DNA from: Variovorax sp. CAN15
GTDB taxonomy: Bacteria > Pseudomonadota > Gammaproteobacteria > Burkholderiales > Burkholderiaceae_C
DNA length: 46,125 nucleotides
Direction of reading: 5' to 3'
Assembly (NCBI RefSeq): GCF_030462475.1
Contig: NZ_JASMRZ010000037.1
Coordinates: forward strand, 1-46,125
In this document: piece after piece, positions 17,201 through 25,689 of the stretch
How the letters are laid out: each line of letters begins with the position of its first letter
How positions within the stretch are numbered: the first letter of the stretch is position 1
Program-made: the position numbers and the translations under genes
Notes under the pieces: model-generated
What the model was told of the DNA's origin: nothing
Seen by the model: the letters and a program-made list of their open reading frames with translations, nothing else
Database searches by the model: none

Positions 17201-20200
17201 AGTCTCAACAACGATGCCGGCAGTGTGACGGCAGTGGGCGACTTGAGCGCCACCATCGGTGGAGCTGCAACGAACGTCGGCGGGACATTGGCTGCCAATG
17301 GCAGCACGACCCTTCTTGTAGACGGAACGCTGGACAACAGCGGTGGGACTGCCGCTGCGGTCAAGGGGAGTTTGAGCGTCACCACATCCGGAGCGACTAC
17401 CAACACCGGAGGAATGCTGCAAGCAGGCGCCAACGTGGCCTTGACGAACGGGGGCTTGATCAACAGGGGCGGCACCGTCTTTGGCGAAAGCCTGAGCGTG
17501 GATACCCGCAAGAATGCTCTGGACAACAGCAAGCAGGGAACATTGGCGGCGGCTACCACCGTCGACATCAAGTCGGGCGCCCTCAACAACGACACCGGCC
17601 TGATTCAGTCCAATGGCGGTGCAATGACCATTGATACCGATGGCCAGAAACTCACCAATTCCAACGCCGCGAGCTACTCCACCAAACAGGGCGGCATCAC
17701 CAGCGCTGATACGTTGACCCTCAAGAATGTCGGCGACGTGGACAATGCGGCGGGCTTCATCGGCGCGAAGAATGCGCTCAACGCCGACACCCAGTTGTTC
17801 ACGAACACAGGCAATGGCCAAGTGATCGGGCAGTCTGCGGTTGTAATCAACACCAACGGTGCGCGCTACGACAACGGCGGCGGTCAGACGCTGGCTGTGG
17901 GCAACTTGGATATCAATGCCGGCAGCATCGCCAATACGAGCGGTTTGGTCCGCTCGGCAGCGACAACAACGCTCAACGCCGGCAGCATTGTCAACAAAGA
18001 CACGCTCGGCACCAACCAAGGCATTGAAGGAAAGTCCGTTGCCATCGGCACTGGCGAGCTGGACAACACCTCTGGTGCCATCCGTGCCGATGTCGATACG
18101 ACCATCACCAGCAGTGGCACCGTCAGCAACACCAATGGCCTGCTTTCGGCCGGCAACGAGCTGAGCATTCGCGACCCCAATCGCGCGAATCCCGGTGCCA
18201 AGACGCTGAACCTGGTCAATACCAACGGCACGCAGGTAGCAGACAAGAGCCTCAAGATCGACGCAGCGACGTTCAGCGGTGACGGCAAGGCTGTTTCGGG
18301 GCAGGACCTGAGCCTCGCGCTCACACAGAACGTCACCAACAACGGCGAGGTGGCCGCCAACGGGAACCTGAGTTACACCACCACTGGCAACTTCACGAAT
18401 AACGGCAAGCTGCTGGCGGGCCAGACGCTCACGGTCGGTGGCAACAACGTTGAAAACTCGGCCAATGCGGAGATGTCGGGCACGAACACTACGATCAACA
18501 CCAGCGGCACGTTGACCAACCGTGGCCTGATCGACAGCAAGAACGACACGCGGATCAATGCAGGAACAGGGCCTCTGAAAAATATCGGCACGGGTCGCAT
18601 CTACGGCAATGCGATCTCCATTGCCACCGGTACGCTCGAGAATGACGCGGAGACTGTCGCCGGCGTGACCAAGGCAGGGACCATTGCCGCGCGCAGCACC
18701 CTCAACATTGGTGCGACCACCATCACCAACCGCGAGCATGCATTGATCTTCAGCGGCGGAATGGGCGCGGATGCGATGAGCATTGGCGGCTCGCTTGACG
18801 CCAACCGCAAGGCCATAGGGCAGGGCTCTGTGCTCAACAACCTAAGCGCAGACATCGAGTCGCTGGGTGACATGTCCATTTCGATGGCGAACGTCAACAA
18901 CCGCGACGTGCACATTCAGAGAGGGCCCCAAACGGTCACATCCGGCCTTCAGGTTGGTATTGCGCCCAACACTCCCCTAGGAAGCGGGATCGGCAGGACC
19001 ACTACCTACCGCTTGGACGAAGTCACCCTCGACGCCGCCAATGGCCTGGTCTTCCTCCAGAAGACTGGTGAACTCGTCGGCATGGGAGGCTACGGCGTCT
19101 GGAACAACCTCATCACGACCACGGAAGATACTGCAATCAACATCGATCCTGCCCATCTTGTTGCGGGCGGAAGCATGAGCGTCAACGGTCGGCTGTACAA
19201 CGAGAACAGCCAGGTGCTGGCAGGCGGGACTATCACTTCCACTGAGTATGTGTCCTCCCAGTTGTCGGGTACGCGAACGGTCACAGGGTCGGCAACAGTG
19301 GTCAATAACGAAGGGCAGTCGCAGACACCCATTCCGATACCGATCATCACTGCGCCGGAGACGATCACACTGGGCGCCTACAAGTATCAGGAGAACATCA
19401 ACGCCACCAATGGCTACGATGCAGGATCTGCACCGGTCGGTAGCGCGGCGGGGAGCGCGGGCGCTGCCGGTGGGACGAATGGCGGTAACCGCCCGGACAC
19501 CATCGTGCAAGTAGCGGCCAATGTCGGTGCCGTCATCAAAACTTCGGGAAGTGCCGCAGGTTCAGCCGATGCTGCCGCTGGCGCCGGAGACACCGATGCG
19601 AGCCAGACTGTACCGATGGTCGTGCGTACCAGTGGCCCGAATACGCGCATCCCCACCGCCAGCCTGTTCAGCATCCGTGCGGGCGGCGGTTACCTGATCG
19701 AGACCGATCCGCGCTTTGCCAACTACCGCAACTGGCTCAGCAGCGACTACCTGCTGAACAGCCTCGGCCTGGACCCCAACAACATCCTCAAGCGTCTGGG
19801 CGACGGCTTCTACGAGCAGAAGCTCATTCGTGAGCAGGTCGCTCAGCTCACGGGATATCGCTATCTGGATGGGTACAACAACGACGACGATCAGTACGCC
19901 GCGCTGATGGATGCGGGGGTGACCTTCGCGAAGCAGTACGGCTTGCGCCCCGGCGTGGCCCTGACGGCAGCGCAGATGGCCCAACTGACCAGTGACATCG
20001 TCTGGTTGGTCGAGCGGACGGTCACCTTGCCGGATGGCTCCACTCAGAAGGTACTCGTTCCGCAGGTGTATGTGCGCGTTCGTCCGGGTGACATCGATGG
20101 CTCTGGGGCACTTCTGAGTGCCGATGCCACGGTCATCAAGAGCTCGGGGGATGTGGTCAATACCGGCACCATTGCTGGCCGCTCCCTGGTGTCGATCACA

Positions 20201-23200
20201 GCCGAAAACGTCAATAACCTTGACGGCGGGCGGATTGCGGGTGGCAACGTCAGGATCGATGCGCGCAACAACATCAACAACATCGGTGCGAGCATCACGG
20301 CCAGGGATGCCGCTGTTCTGACGGCCGGCGGGGATATCAACATAGAAACCACCACCCGATCCCGTGGCACGAGCACTGCCATCGACCGCGTGGCGGGGAT
20401 TTACGTCACCAATCCGGGCGGCGTGTTGATCGCGTCCGCGGGCCATGACGTGAATCTGATCGGCGCGGCTTTGGTCAGCGCAGGCTCAGTGGGGGTCGGT
20501 GCCGGACATGATGTCAAGCTGGGCACGGTGACCGAGGGCTACACCATCTCGTTCGCCAACAAGAACGCGGCGGGCATCTCATCCAAGAGTCAGGAGGTTG
20601 GCTCCGTCATCCAGGGACAGGGCAATGTGCGGCTTGCGGCAGGCAATGACCTGAATATCCGTGCGGGTGCGATCGCCAGCATGGACGGTGCGTTGGTAGC
20701 CACGGCCAAGAACGACATCAACATCACGGCGGGTCAAGCCACAAGCAGCGTGGCTGCGGCCACGCAGAGTTCCTCCAAGAGTTTGTTCAGGAAGAGCAGT
20801 TCCAGCACCTTGGACAGCTCCAGCACCGTGGACGTGGTCTCCAGCAGTCTGAGCGGCAAGACCATGGCCCTGGTCGCGGGCAACGACCTCAATGCCCAGG
20901 CCGCGCAACTGAGTTCGCAGGATGCCATGAGCCTGTCGGCCGGGCGCGACATCAACCTCACCACCGCCAACCGGACCGCCCAGGAACTGCACGTGAGCCA
21001 GCAGCGCAGCAGCTCCACGGCATTGTCGAGAGCTTGGGCCGTCGCCTCCGATGCCGGCGGGCCGGTGGGCGGCTACGGCAACCGCAACAGTTCGGGCAGC
21101 GGCACCAGCGCCGACATCCAGACCCAGGCCGTGGGCACCACCATCTCTGCGGGCAGCCTGCAAACGGTGAGCGGCCGTGACACGATCTTGCAAGCCGCTA
21201 CTGTGATGGCCGACAAGGACATCACCATGGTGGCAGGGCACAACCTCACCCTCGAGAGCGCCCAGAACACCCGGATCAGCAGCAGTTCGGCGGCCAACAG
21301 CAAGAGCGGGTTCATCGGTTCCTGGTCCGCACCTGGGCTGGGGCACGTCAAGAACTTTGAAGCGCAGGCCAGTATCGGCACCACCCAGCAATCCAGTCAG
21401 GTCGCTAGCCTGGGGGGCAATGTGACCCTCGTGGCAGGCAACGAATACCGGCAAACCGCCAGCAGCGTTCTGGCCGCCGGGCAGGCGGGTTCGTTGGCAG
21501 GCGGGGACGTGAGCATCCTGGCGAAGAACGTCACCATCAACGAGGCGTACAACACCGAACAGACCACGAGCTTGCAGCGCAGTTCCAGCTCCCAGTTGGG
21601 CGGCAGCGCCAGCGTAGGGGCCTTCGGCGTAAGCGTGAGCACCACTGACCTGCACAGAGGTGGAGGCGGGACCCTGGGCCAGCTTCGCAATTCCGTCTCG
21701 GCCATGAGCGAGACCAACAGCACTCGCGCTCAGGCCCTGGGCGCACTGAATGTCGCGATGACGGGCAAGCAGGTCTATGACAGTGTCAGCAACTTCGCGG
21801 GCGGCGCCAGCTCCCCGCTGACCTACGGCGTGAGCGTGAGCCTGAGCCGTAACACCAGCCAGGGCATCAGCACCACGACCACCAGCACGGCCGTGGGCTC
21901 CAGTGTCATGGGAGCCAACAACGTCAACATCGTCGCCACGGGTGCAGGGGCTGCCTCCAACATCAATGTCTTGGGCTCCACCATCGCGGCGGGCAACACC
22001 GCCAACCTAGCGGCGGACAACGACATCACCCTGGCGGCCAGCAAGAACACCAGCGTGACGGTGGGCCAGAACTCCAGCCACGGCGCCAGTGTCGGGGTGA
22101 CCCTCGGCGCGGGGGCCCAGACCGGTCTCAGCTTCCAGATCGGCGTGCAAAACGGCAAGGGCAGCGACAACCAGAACGCGACCACCTACAATGCCACCCA
22201 GGTCTCAGGCGGCAAGGCGGTGAACGTCTCCAGTGGACGCAACCTGACGCTCAACGGGGCGACCATCGAAGCCAATCGGGTGGCGGCGGACGTGGGAGGC
22301 GACCTGAACATCACGACCTTGCAGGATGTGAGCATCGGCCAGAGTCGTCAGTCCAACAGCGGATTCGGCTTGAGCATCTGTGTTCCACCGATCTGCGGCG
22401 GGGCCATCGTGCTGCCCTCGGCCAGCGTAGGTGGCGGTTCGGCCAACGGCTACTACATCAGTCCGAACACCCAGTCCGGCATCATGGCTGGTGCTGGCGG
22501 CTTCAACGTCAATGTGCAAGGCAACACGACCCTCACAGGCGCTGTGATCGAGAGCACCCAGGCGGCCATCGACAACAACCGCAACAGCTTCCACACGGGC
22601 GGAACGCTGACGATGACGGACCTGAACAACGTCAATCGCTCCGACGGGCAGGCGTATGCGGTCGGTGCCAGTGCCCCCCTTGGCTACGGCACCAGGCCGA
22701 CGGACGCGACTGAGAACACGCCCGAGCAGTCATCCAGTTGGTCCTGGACTCCGCCCAAGGATGCGAATGGCAATAGCGTCGCAAGCACTCGCCCGGCTGG
22801 TGGCGCCGGCGTGGGCAGCTACGGTAGCAGCCAAACCAGCGTGACAACGAGCGGCATCTCTGGCATCGCGGGCAATACGAATGTCAGGACCGGCGACCCT
22901 AGCAGCGCCGGGACGTTGGTCAAAGACTGGAACACACAGGCCATCCTCAAGGACGTTCAGGCACAAGCCCAGATCACGCAGCAGTTCGGGCAAAACGCGA
23001 CAAGAGCCTGGGCCGACGTCGCGAATCAGCGACTGCAAGAGGCAAAGGACAAAGGAGACCAGGAGGGCATCAGTTGCTGGTCTGCAGATGGCAGTTGTCG
23101 CGCTGCGGGACATGCGGTCATCGGCGGGTTGACGGCAGGCGCCGCAGGAGCCACAGGTGCGGTGCTCAGCACCCAGGTTGCGCCCGTGATTGAGCGGGTA

Positions 23201-24322
23201 GTTGGCGGCCTGGGTGTGGACGAGGCGACCCGAAACATTCTGGTGGCCAGTCTGACCACCGCCGTGGGCGCGGCGGTGGGCGGTACGCCGGGTGCTGTGG
23301 GGGCCTTCAACGAGGTAACCAACAATTTCCTCACCGGCAAGCAGGTCGCCCGGAAGGAAAAGGAGCTGGCCGACTGCCAGAAGGTCGGCAACTGCAAGGC
23401 AGTGATCGACAAATGGGACCGGATCGACCTGGAACAGCAGGATCTGCTGGACAAGCTTCATCGGGCAGAGCTGGCTGTGCTGAAAGAGCCTTCGGAGGAG
23501 AACAGCAAAGGGCTGGCCGATGCGAAGAAAGCCTGGGCCGATCTCTACGAGCAGTTCAGATCGGAGGGCGATACGGGGGGCATGAAGTTCGTCAAGGATG
23601 TCTACTTCACCGCCAACCTGAACTACCAGTTGGCGTGCGCGAACACCTCCTCGTGCGTGATTCCCACGAGGAGCGAGATTATGACCTCGCTGGCCATGAA
23701 CATCGACATCGCGATGGCGACGGAAGGAGCCTTGGCAGGAGTAGCTCGGAACGTGACACGGAATCTGAGCGGAGCGATGGAGGACGTAGCAGTGGCTAGG
23801 CAGGCCGCCATCGAAAAGAATGCGTCGCGCGTTGACAACAATGCAAATCGGGATGCGGCGTCAGTCAATCCGCTGCCGCCCCAAGGGCGAATCAATGAAC
23901 TAGTGGCGGAGCACTCCAAGCGCAATGATCTACCGCTTAGCCAAGCAGGCGCGGAGTCGATTTTCGCGCAAGTCTACAAGCCCGGAACTACTCCGAAGGT
24001 GGCCGGAGACAATGTAGAGGGGCCGGATGTTTTGCTCCTCAACAACAAGACAGGAATGACTGACACAACAGTGCAAGTGAAGGCGGTTGCGGGAGCGAAT
24101 GGGTTTGAGAAACAAGTGAGGAGAGATCTTGATATGGAGCTTGGAAAGGGAGGAAGCGACATCATTGCGGTTCAGGTACCTTACAACTCCAACAAAGCAC
24201 AACTCGCGGGAAAAATTGCAAACTTCAGCGACTCGAAGATTGTCGGACGCAGCATCGTTGTGGTCGATCAGTTCGGCACCGTGCTTATTCCTCTACAGCC
24301 GATGAGCAACTTCAGGAGATAA
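14300..24322 (+). CDS. cdiA: CdiA-type contact-dependent inhibition exoprotein (filamentous haemagglutinin family)
   Basis: A 3340-residue two-partner secretion protein. Residues 1-55 are an extended signal peptide (MNRHLHRVVFNAARG; AGAAQGQ near the cleavage site). About 60-340 is the TPS transport domain (NVYNQFSV, VIIANPAGISVDGGGFIN). A Gly/Ser/Thr linker follows (368-427). FHA repeats with NxGG-type strands run to about 1500. About 1780-1930 resembles the Tyr/Pro domain of CdiA (YLIETDPRFANYRNW, KRLGDGFYEQKLI). Further haemagglutinin repeats reach about 2760. A pretoxin region (about 2890-3010) ends in V3006-TNN, a variant of the VENN motif. The last 331 residues hold a helical entry segment and a nuclease-like tip (about 3190-3340). 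CdiB exports it, and contact delivers the tip into neighbouring cells. Ribosome site GGGAG lies 10 bp before the ATG. Confidence 0.93.
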   Translation: MNRHLHRVVFNAARGMRMVVQETAASTGKGASRATTAAGATALAGVLIAGAAQGQIVGAPYVPGNLRPTVLTAPNGVPLVNIQTPSAAGVSRNVYNQFSVGSSGAILNNSRVNVQTQLGGFVQGNPNLATGPARIILNEVNGGTPSQLRGYIEVGGQRAEVIIANPAGISVDGGGFINASRATLTTGTPQFNAVGGLDSFLVRGGTITIDGAGLDASKTDYAAILARAVQANASIWASELKVVTGANQVSADHTQITPTTGTGAAPTFTLDVAALGGMYAGKITLVGNEAGLGVRNAGNIGASNGNLIVTAAGRLENTGTLEGTRVEISSVSDIDNRGGTIRQTSSVGLGITAPVLSNTNSGVIGIEPAPTPTTGTGGSTSTGGGTGTGGSTSPGVSTTGTSSGTGSGSSDAASPAPAPFVPTSPGTITAAGTILNDGGRIYAGGPIALQTPQINNAGGTLSAASMAVVGPNFSNAGGTLNVSQSFGANVGSFDNTGGKLNAGSLNIATSGDLINTDGVLTSASDADLMVGGKAENTRGTLSATGVLTANVVGATTNNSGTLASNQTLRLNTGSLENTGGSVQSAQAGVQLGVANALTNGGGGNISATTDLGIQAGSLTNGGSLRGSNDANIAVGGALTNDGSVTAGRSTTIAAGSMRSGTSSVLGAGAQGDGKLGSVGDLRVTSTGALVANGTNIAAGNAMLQGASIDLSTGQTSATNIAVTATQGNVTTSNATVVTPGTLSITANSNATQTLVNDAGTLNAGQLQINASNLANTNAGEIVQTGTGATTIVTSGTLNNDGGRIASNGQDLTLQGTAITSNVGKIEHAGPGTLIVTGGSFNGADGQITANNALVVAVSGAFNQDGGKATTSAKQISIDAGSLSNRGGQIVQTGSDATRITVVGAIDNTSGTIASNGNTTIAAGSLTNQGGSVRAAETSSLGLTVGGLLDNSNKGSIGAGGNTTATAGSLNNDAGSVTAVGDLSATIGGAATNVGGTLAANGSTTLLVDGTLDNSGGTAAAVKGSLSVTTSGATTNTGGMLQAGANVALTNGGLINRGGTVFGESLSVDTRKNALDNSKQGTLAAATTVDIKSGALNNDTGLIQSNGGAMTIDTDGQKLTNSNAASYSTKQGGITSADTLTLKNVGDVDNAAGFIGAKNALNADTQLFTNTGNGQVIGQSAVVINTNGARYDNGGGQTLAVGNLDINAGSIANTSGLVRSAATTTLNAGSIVNKDTLGTNQGIEGKSVAIGTGELDNTSGAIRADVDTTITSSGTVSNTNGLLSAGNELSIRDPNRANPGAKTLNLVNTNGTQVADKSLKIDAATFSGDGKAVSGQDLSLALTQNVTNNGEVAANGNLSYTTTGNFTNNGKLLAGQTLTVGGNNVENSANAEMSGTNTTINTSGTLTNRGLIDSKNDTRINAGTGPLKNIGTGRIYGNAISIATGTLENDAETVAGVTKAGTIAARSTLNIGATTITNREHALIFSGGMGADAMSIGGSLDANRKAIGQGSVLNNLSADIESLGDMSISMANVNNRDVHIQRGPQTVTSGLQVGIAPNTPLGSGIGRTTTYRLDEVTLDAANGLVFLQKTGELVGMGGYGVWNNLITTTEDTAINIDPAHLVAGGSMSVNGRLYNENSQVLAGGTITSTEYVSSQLSGTRTVTGSATVVNNEGQSQTPIPIPIITAPETITLGAYKYQENINATNGYDAGSAPVGSAAGSAGAAGGTNGGNRPDTIVQVAANVGAVIKTSGSAAGSADAAAGAGDTDASQTVPMVVRTSGPNTRIPTASLFSIRAGGGYLIETDPRFANYRNWLSSDYLLNSLGLDPNNILKRLGDGFYEQKLIREQVAQLTGYRYLDGYNNDDDQYAALMDAGVTFAKQYGLRPGVALTAAQMAQLTSDIVWLVERTVTLPDGSTQKVLVPQVYVRVRPGDIDGSGALLSADATVIKSSGDVVNTGTIAGRSLVSITAENVNNLDGGRIAGGNVRIDARNNINNIGASITARDAAVLTAGGDINIETTTRSRGTSTAIDRVAGIYVTNPGGVLIASAGHDVNLIGAALVSAGSVGVGAGHDVKLGTVTEGYTISFANKNAAGISSKSQEVGSVIQGQGNVRLAAGNDLNIRAGAIASMDGALVATAKNDINITAGQATSSVAAATQSSSKSLFRKSSSSTLDSSSTVDVVSSSLSGKTMALVAGNDLNAQAAQLSSQDAMSLSAGRDINLTTANRTAQELHVSQQRSSSTALSRAWAVASDAGGPVGGYGNRNSSGSGTSADIQTQAVGTTISAGSLQTVSGRDTILQAATVMADKDITMVAGHNLTLESAQNTRISSSSAANSKSGFIGSWSAPGLGHVKNFEAQASIGTTQQSSQVASLGGNVTLVAGNEYRQTASSVLAAGQAGSLAGGDVSILAKNVTINEAYNTEQTTSLQRSSSSQLGGSASVGAFGVSVSTTDLHRGGGGTLGQLRNSVSAMSETNSTRAQALGALNVAMTGKQVYDSVSNFAGGASSPLTYGVSVSLSRNTSQGISTTTTSTAVGSSVMGANNVNIVATGAGAASNINVLGSTIAAGNTANLAADNDITLAASKNTSVTVGQNSSHGASVGVTLGAGAQTGLSFQIGVQNGKGSDNQNATTYNATQVSGGKAVNVSSGRNLTLNGATIEANRVAADVGGDLNITTLQDVSIGQSRQSNSGFGLSICVPPICGGAIVLPSASVGGGSANGYYISPNTQSGIMAGAGGFNVNVQGNTTLTGAVIESTQAAIDNNRNSFHTGGTLTMTDLNNVNRSDGQAYAVGASAPLGYGTRPTDATENTPEQSSSWSWTPPKDANGNSVASTRPAGGAGVGSYGSSQTSVTTSGISGIAGNTNVRTGDPSSAGTLVKDWNTQAILKDVQAQAQITQQFGQNATRAWADVANQRLQEAKDKGDQEGISCWSADGSCRAAGHAVIGGLTAGAAGATGAVLSTQVAPVIERVVGGLGVDEATRNILVASLTTAVGAAVGGTPGAVGAFNEVTNNFLTGKQVARKEKELADCQKVGNCKAVIDKWDRIDLEQQDLLDKLHRAELAVLKEPSEENSKGLADAKKAWADLYEQFRSEGDTGGMKFVKDVYFTANLNYQLACANTSSCVIPTRSEIMTSLAMNIDIAMATEGALAGVARNVTRNLSGAMEDVAVARQAAIEKNASRVDNNANRDAASVNPLPPQGRINELVAEHSKRNDLPLSQAGAESIFAQVYKPGTTPKVAGDNVEGPDVLLLNNKTGMTDTTVQVKAVAGANGFEKQVRRDLDMELGKGGSDIIAVQVPYNSNKAQLAGKIANFSDSKIVGRSIVVVDQFGTVLIPLQPMSNFRR
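15401..15580 (+). repeat. Gly/Ser/Thr-rich low-complexity linker in CdiA
   Basis: Residues 368-427 of CdiA consist mostly of Gly, Ser and Thr with Pro-rich ends, built from near-repeats of GGCACGGG/GGCAGCAC-type units. It separates the TPS transport domain from the long FHA filament. It looks like a flexible hinge and is a likely site of length variation between strains. Confidence 0.7.
23315..24322 (+). other. CdiA-CT module: VTNN motif, entry segment and predicted PD-(D/E)XK-like toxin
   Basis: This sub-region of cdiA starts at V3006-TNN. About 3010-3190 is helical, with paired Cys (ADCQKVGNCKA; ACANTSSCV), and fits the cytoplasm-entry part of a CdiA-CT. From about 3190 the sequence changes character: EGPDVLLLN places D3243 and TVQVKAV places Q3259-V-K3261, a D-x15-QxK spacing as in PD-(D/E)XK nucleases, followed by GGSDIIAVQVP. 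The DNA also becomes less GC-rich from about 23860 (30 of 60 bases G+C in 24121-24180; 28 of 60 in 24301-24360). The nuclease call is a motif-based inference; target RNA or DNA is unknown. Confidence 0.55.
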
Positions 24323-24324
24323 CC

Positions 24325-24987
24325 GTGAGCAATAGCTATCTTTACTGTGGTCACGACACGCTCACTGACATCTGGGTGGGTGAGGGGCGTAGCGCTTGGG
24401 CATGCTGGGGGCTGTCGGATCATATAGGCCCCTTCTTTCGCCTTGACTATTTGGGTTACCCCACAAGCCGTCATGCGTACTTGCCTCCGGATTTGCTTGA
24501 GTTGTTATACGAGCGTTTCCGGCAAGCCAACCCAAGCGGTGTAACGTTAAGCGCGAACGATCTGTTCGAGGTTTGGTTGAGGGGCCAAGGCCGATATACC
24601 GAACGAGAGATGGACGATATGTACGACCGGCGCGAGGCTCTGTTTAGCATCAATGTGGAGAAGGCGGAGGAGGGCTACCCCTACGTCCGTCCGTATCTGC
24701 CCGAATTGTTCGAGCCAGCGACGGTCCAGCGCTTGGCCTCGGATCCCTGGCTTGATATGTCTTTGCTGCGCCGAGCCGAACTTCTAGGGCCTGATCGTGA
24801 TGGCATTCCGCACGACCTGTGGATTAACCGCAGCGCCCGGTGGTCGCCCGAATGGCGAGTGTTTTGCGACGAGCTTACTTCGCTCGATTGGTCCCCGATG
24901 AACAGCTGGGAAGAATCGGCGTTGCATCCTGAGTCAAAGTTCTATCAATATAGAAATGAGAGAACACCCTATTGGGCAATGTCTTGA
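24325..24987 (+). CDS. cdiI: Candidate CDI immunity protein (no recognised family)
   Basis: A 220-residue cytosolic-looking protein with no signal peptide or membrane segment. It is rich in acidic residues and has 11 Trp (for example SAWACWG, RWSPEWRVF, LDWSPMNSWEE). I do not recognise a family. Position makes the case: the GTG start lies 2 bp after the cdiA stop, with the ribosome site CAGGAG inside the end of cdiA, and it precedes the lipoprotein and cdiB exactly where Burkholderiales loci carry the immunity gene. Like the toxin tip it is less GC-rich than the flanks, as expected of a toxin/immunity pair exchanged together. It should bind and block the CdiA tip, probably through its acidic surface. 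An unrelated function cannot be excluded from sequence alone. Confidence 0.7.
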   Translation: MSNSYLYCGHDTLTDIWVGEGRSAWACWGLSDHIGPFFRLDYLGYPTSRHAYLPPDLLELLYERFRQANPSGVTLSANDLFEVWLRGQGRYTEREMDDMYDRREALFSINVEKAEEGYPYVRPYLPELFEPATVQRLASDPWLDMSLLRRAELLGPDRDGIPHDLWINRSARWSPEWRVFCDELTSLDWSPMNSWEESALHPESKFYQYRNERTPYWAMS

Positions 24988-25090
24988 GAAGGCCGTTTCC
25001 TTCCTCATCGTGCTGTACGTTGATCAAGAACGCATACGTCACAGAGGTGGGCTCTGAGAATCAAGAAAAAATCATTCCTGAGAAAAGAAA

Positions 25091-25687
25091 ATGAAGCTGT
25101 CACACCCCCTTGCGCATGTTGCGACTTTCTTTGCAGCAACCGCCTGCGTGATCTTGACAGGTTGCGCCACCAAGCTTGCTCCGCCCATTACCGGCTACAC
25201 CTGCTGCAACCTGCGCCCCGACTACGGTTGGGTCTCCAGCGCCAACATGCTGGGCGGCGCCATCGTGCCGGCCGGCGAGTCTGCCGTGATCGACACCGTG
25301 AAGCGTGACAAGTACGCATACGGAATGATTGGCGGCGATTACGTCTCTCTGCGCGACGACACGGCCCACAGCAAGGAGGACATGCAGCGCTGGATGCGCC
25401 AAATCGTCGTTCCGACAGACCCAAAGCTGACGCTCGCCACTTGGAGCCCCGACGTGCAGAAGGCCGTGTACTCAGCAAAGGTCGTCCTCGGCATGACGCG
25501 GCCTCAGGTGCTGATGTCGCTCAGCTATCCATCGCGCAACGACACCAAGGACCTGAGCGGCAACACATGGCGATACTGGACGACTCAGGAGGATGAGCCG
25601 GTGGACATCCTCTTTGGCGCCGATGGCACCGTGAGCGGCTTTTCAGGTAAACCATCAGCGGTCCGTGCGGTCGAGTTCAGGCGCTGA
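25091..25687 (+). CDS. BcpO-like lipoprotein with BamE/SmpA-like C-terminus
   Basis: A 198-residue lipoprotein: signal peptide with lipobox VILTGC (lipidated C25), then a TCCNLRPDYGW segment. The C-terminal part (about 135-195) has VLGMTRPQVLMSLSYP, TWRYWT and VDILFGADGTVSGF, which resembles the small BamE/SmpA fold. It sits between the immunity candidate and cdiB, the place of bcpO in Burkholderia bcpAIOB loci. Those lipoproteins are reported to matter for full function of the system, though the mechanism is not clear. Its stop and the cdiB ATG are separated by 2 bp, so the two are surely co-translated. The 103-bp gap upstream holds a CAGAG-GTGGG-CTCTG hairpin (25042-25056) and only a weak GAGAAAAG ribosome site. 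Likely location: outer membrane, facing the periplasm, near CdiB. Confidence 0.75.
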   Translation: MKLSHPLAHVATFFAATACVILTGCATKLAPPITGYTCCNLRPDYGWVSSANMLGGAIVPAGESAVIDTVKRDKYAYGMIGGDYVSLRDDTAHSKEDMQRWMRQIVVPTDPKLTLATWSPDVQKAVYSAKVVLGMTRPQVLMSLSYPSRNDTKDLSGNTWRYWTTQEDEPVDILFGADGTVSGFSGKPSAVRAVEFRR

Positions 25688-25689
25688 TC

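Noticed and set aside
15989..18739. Minus-strand ORF (916 codons) inside cdiA
   Set aside because: Antisense to repetitive FHA coding sequence, where lack of stops is expected; no recognisable domain.
14300..24322. Possible CRISPR array or satellite in the repetitive cdiA DNA
   Set aside because: The repeats are degenerate and protein-level (NxGG strands) within one open frame, without constant repeat/spacer lengths.
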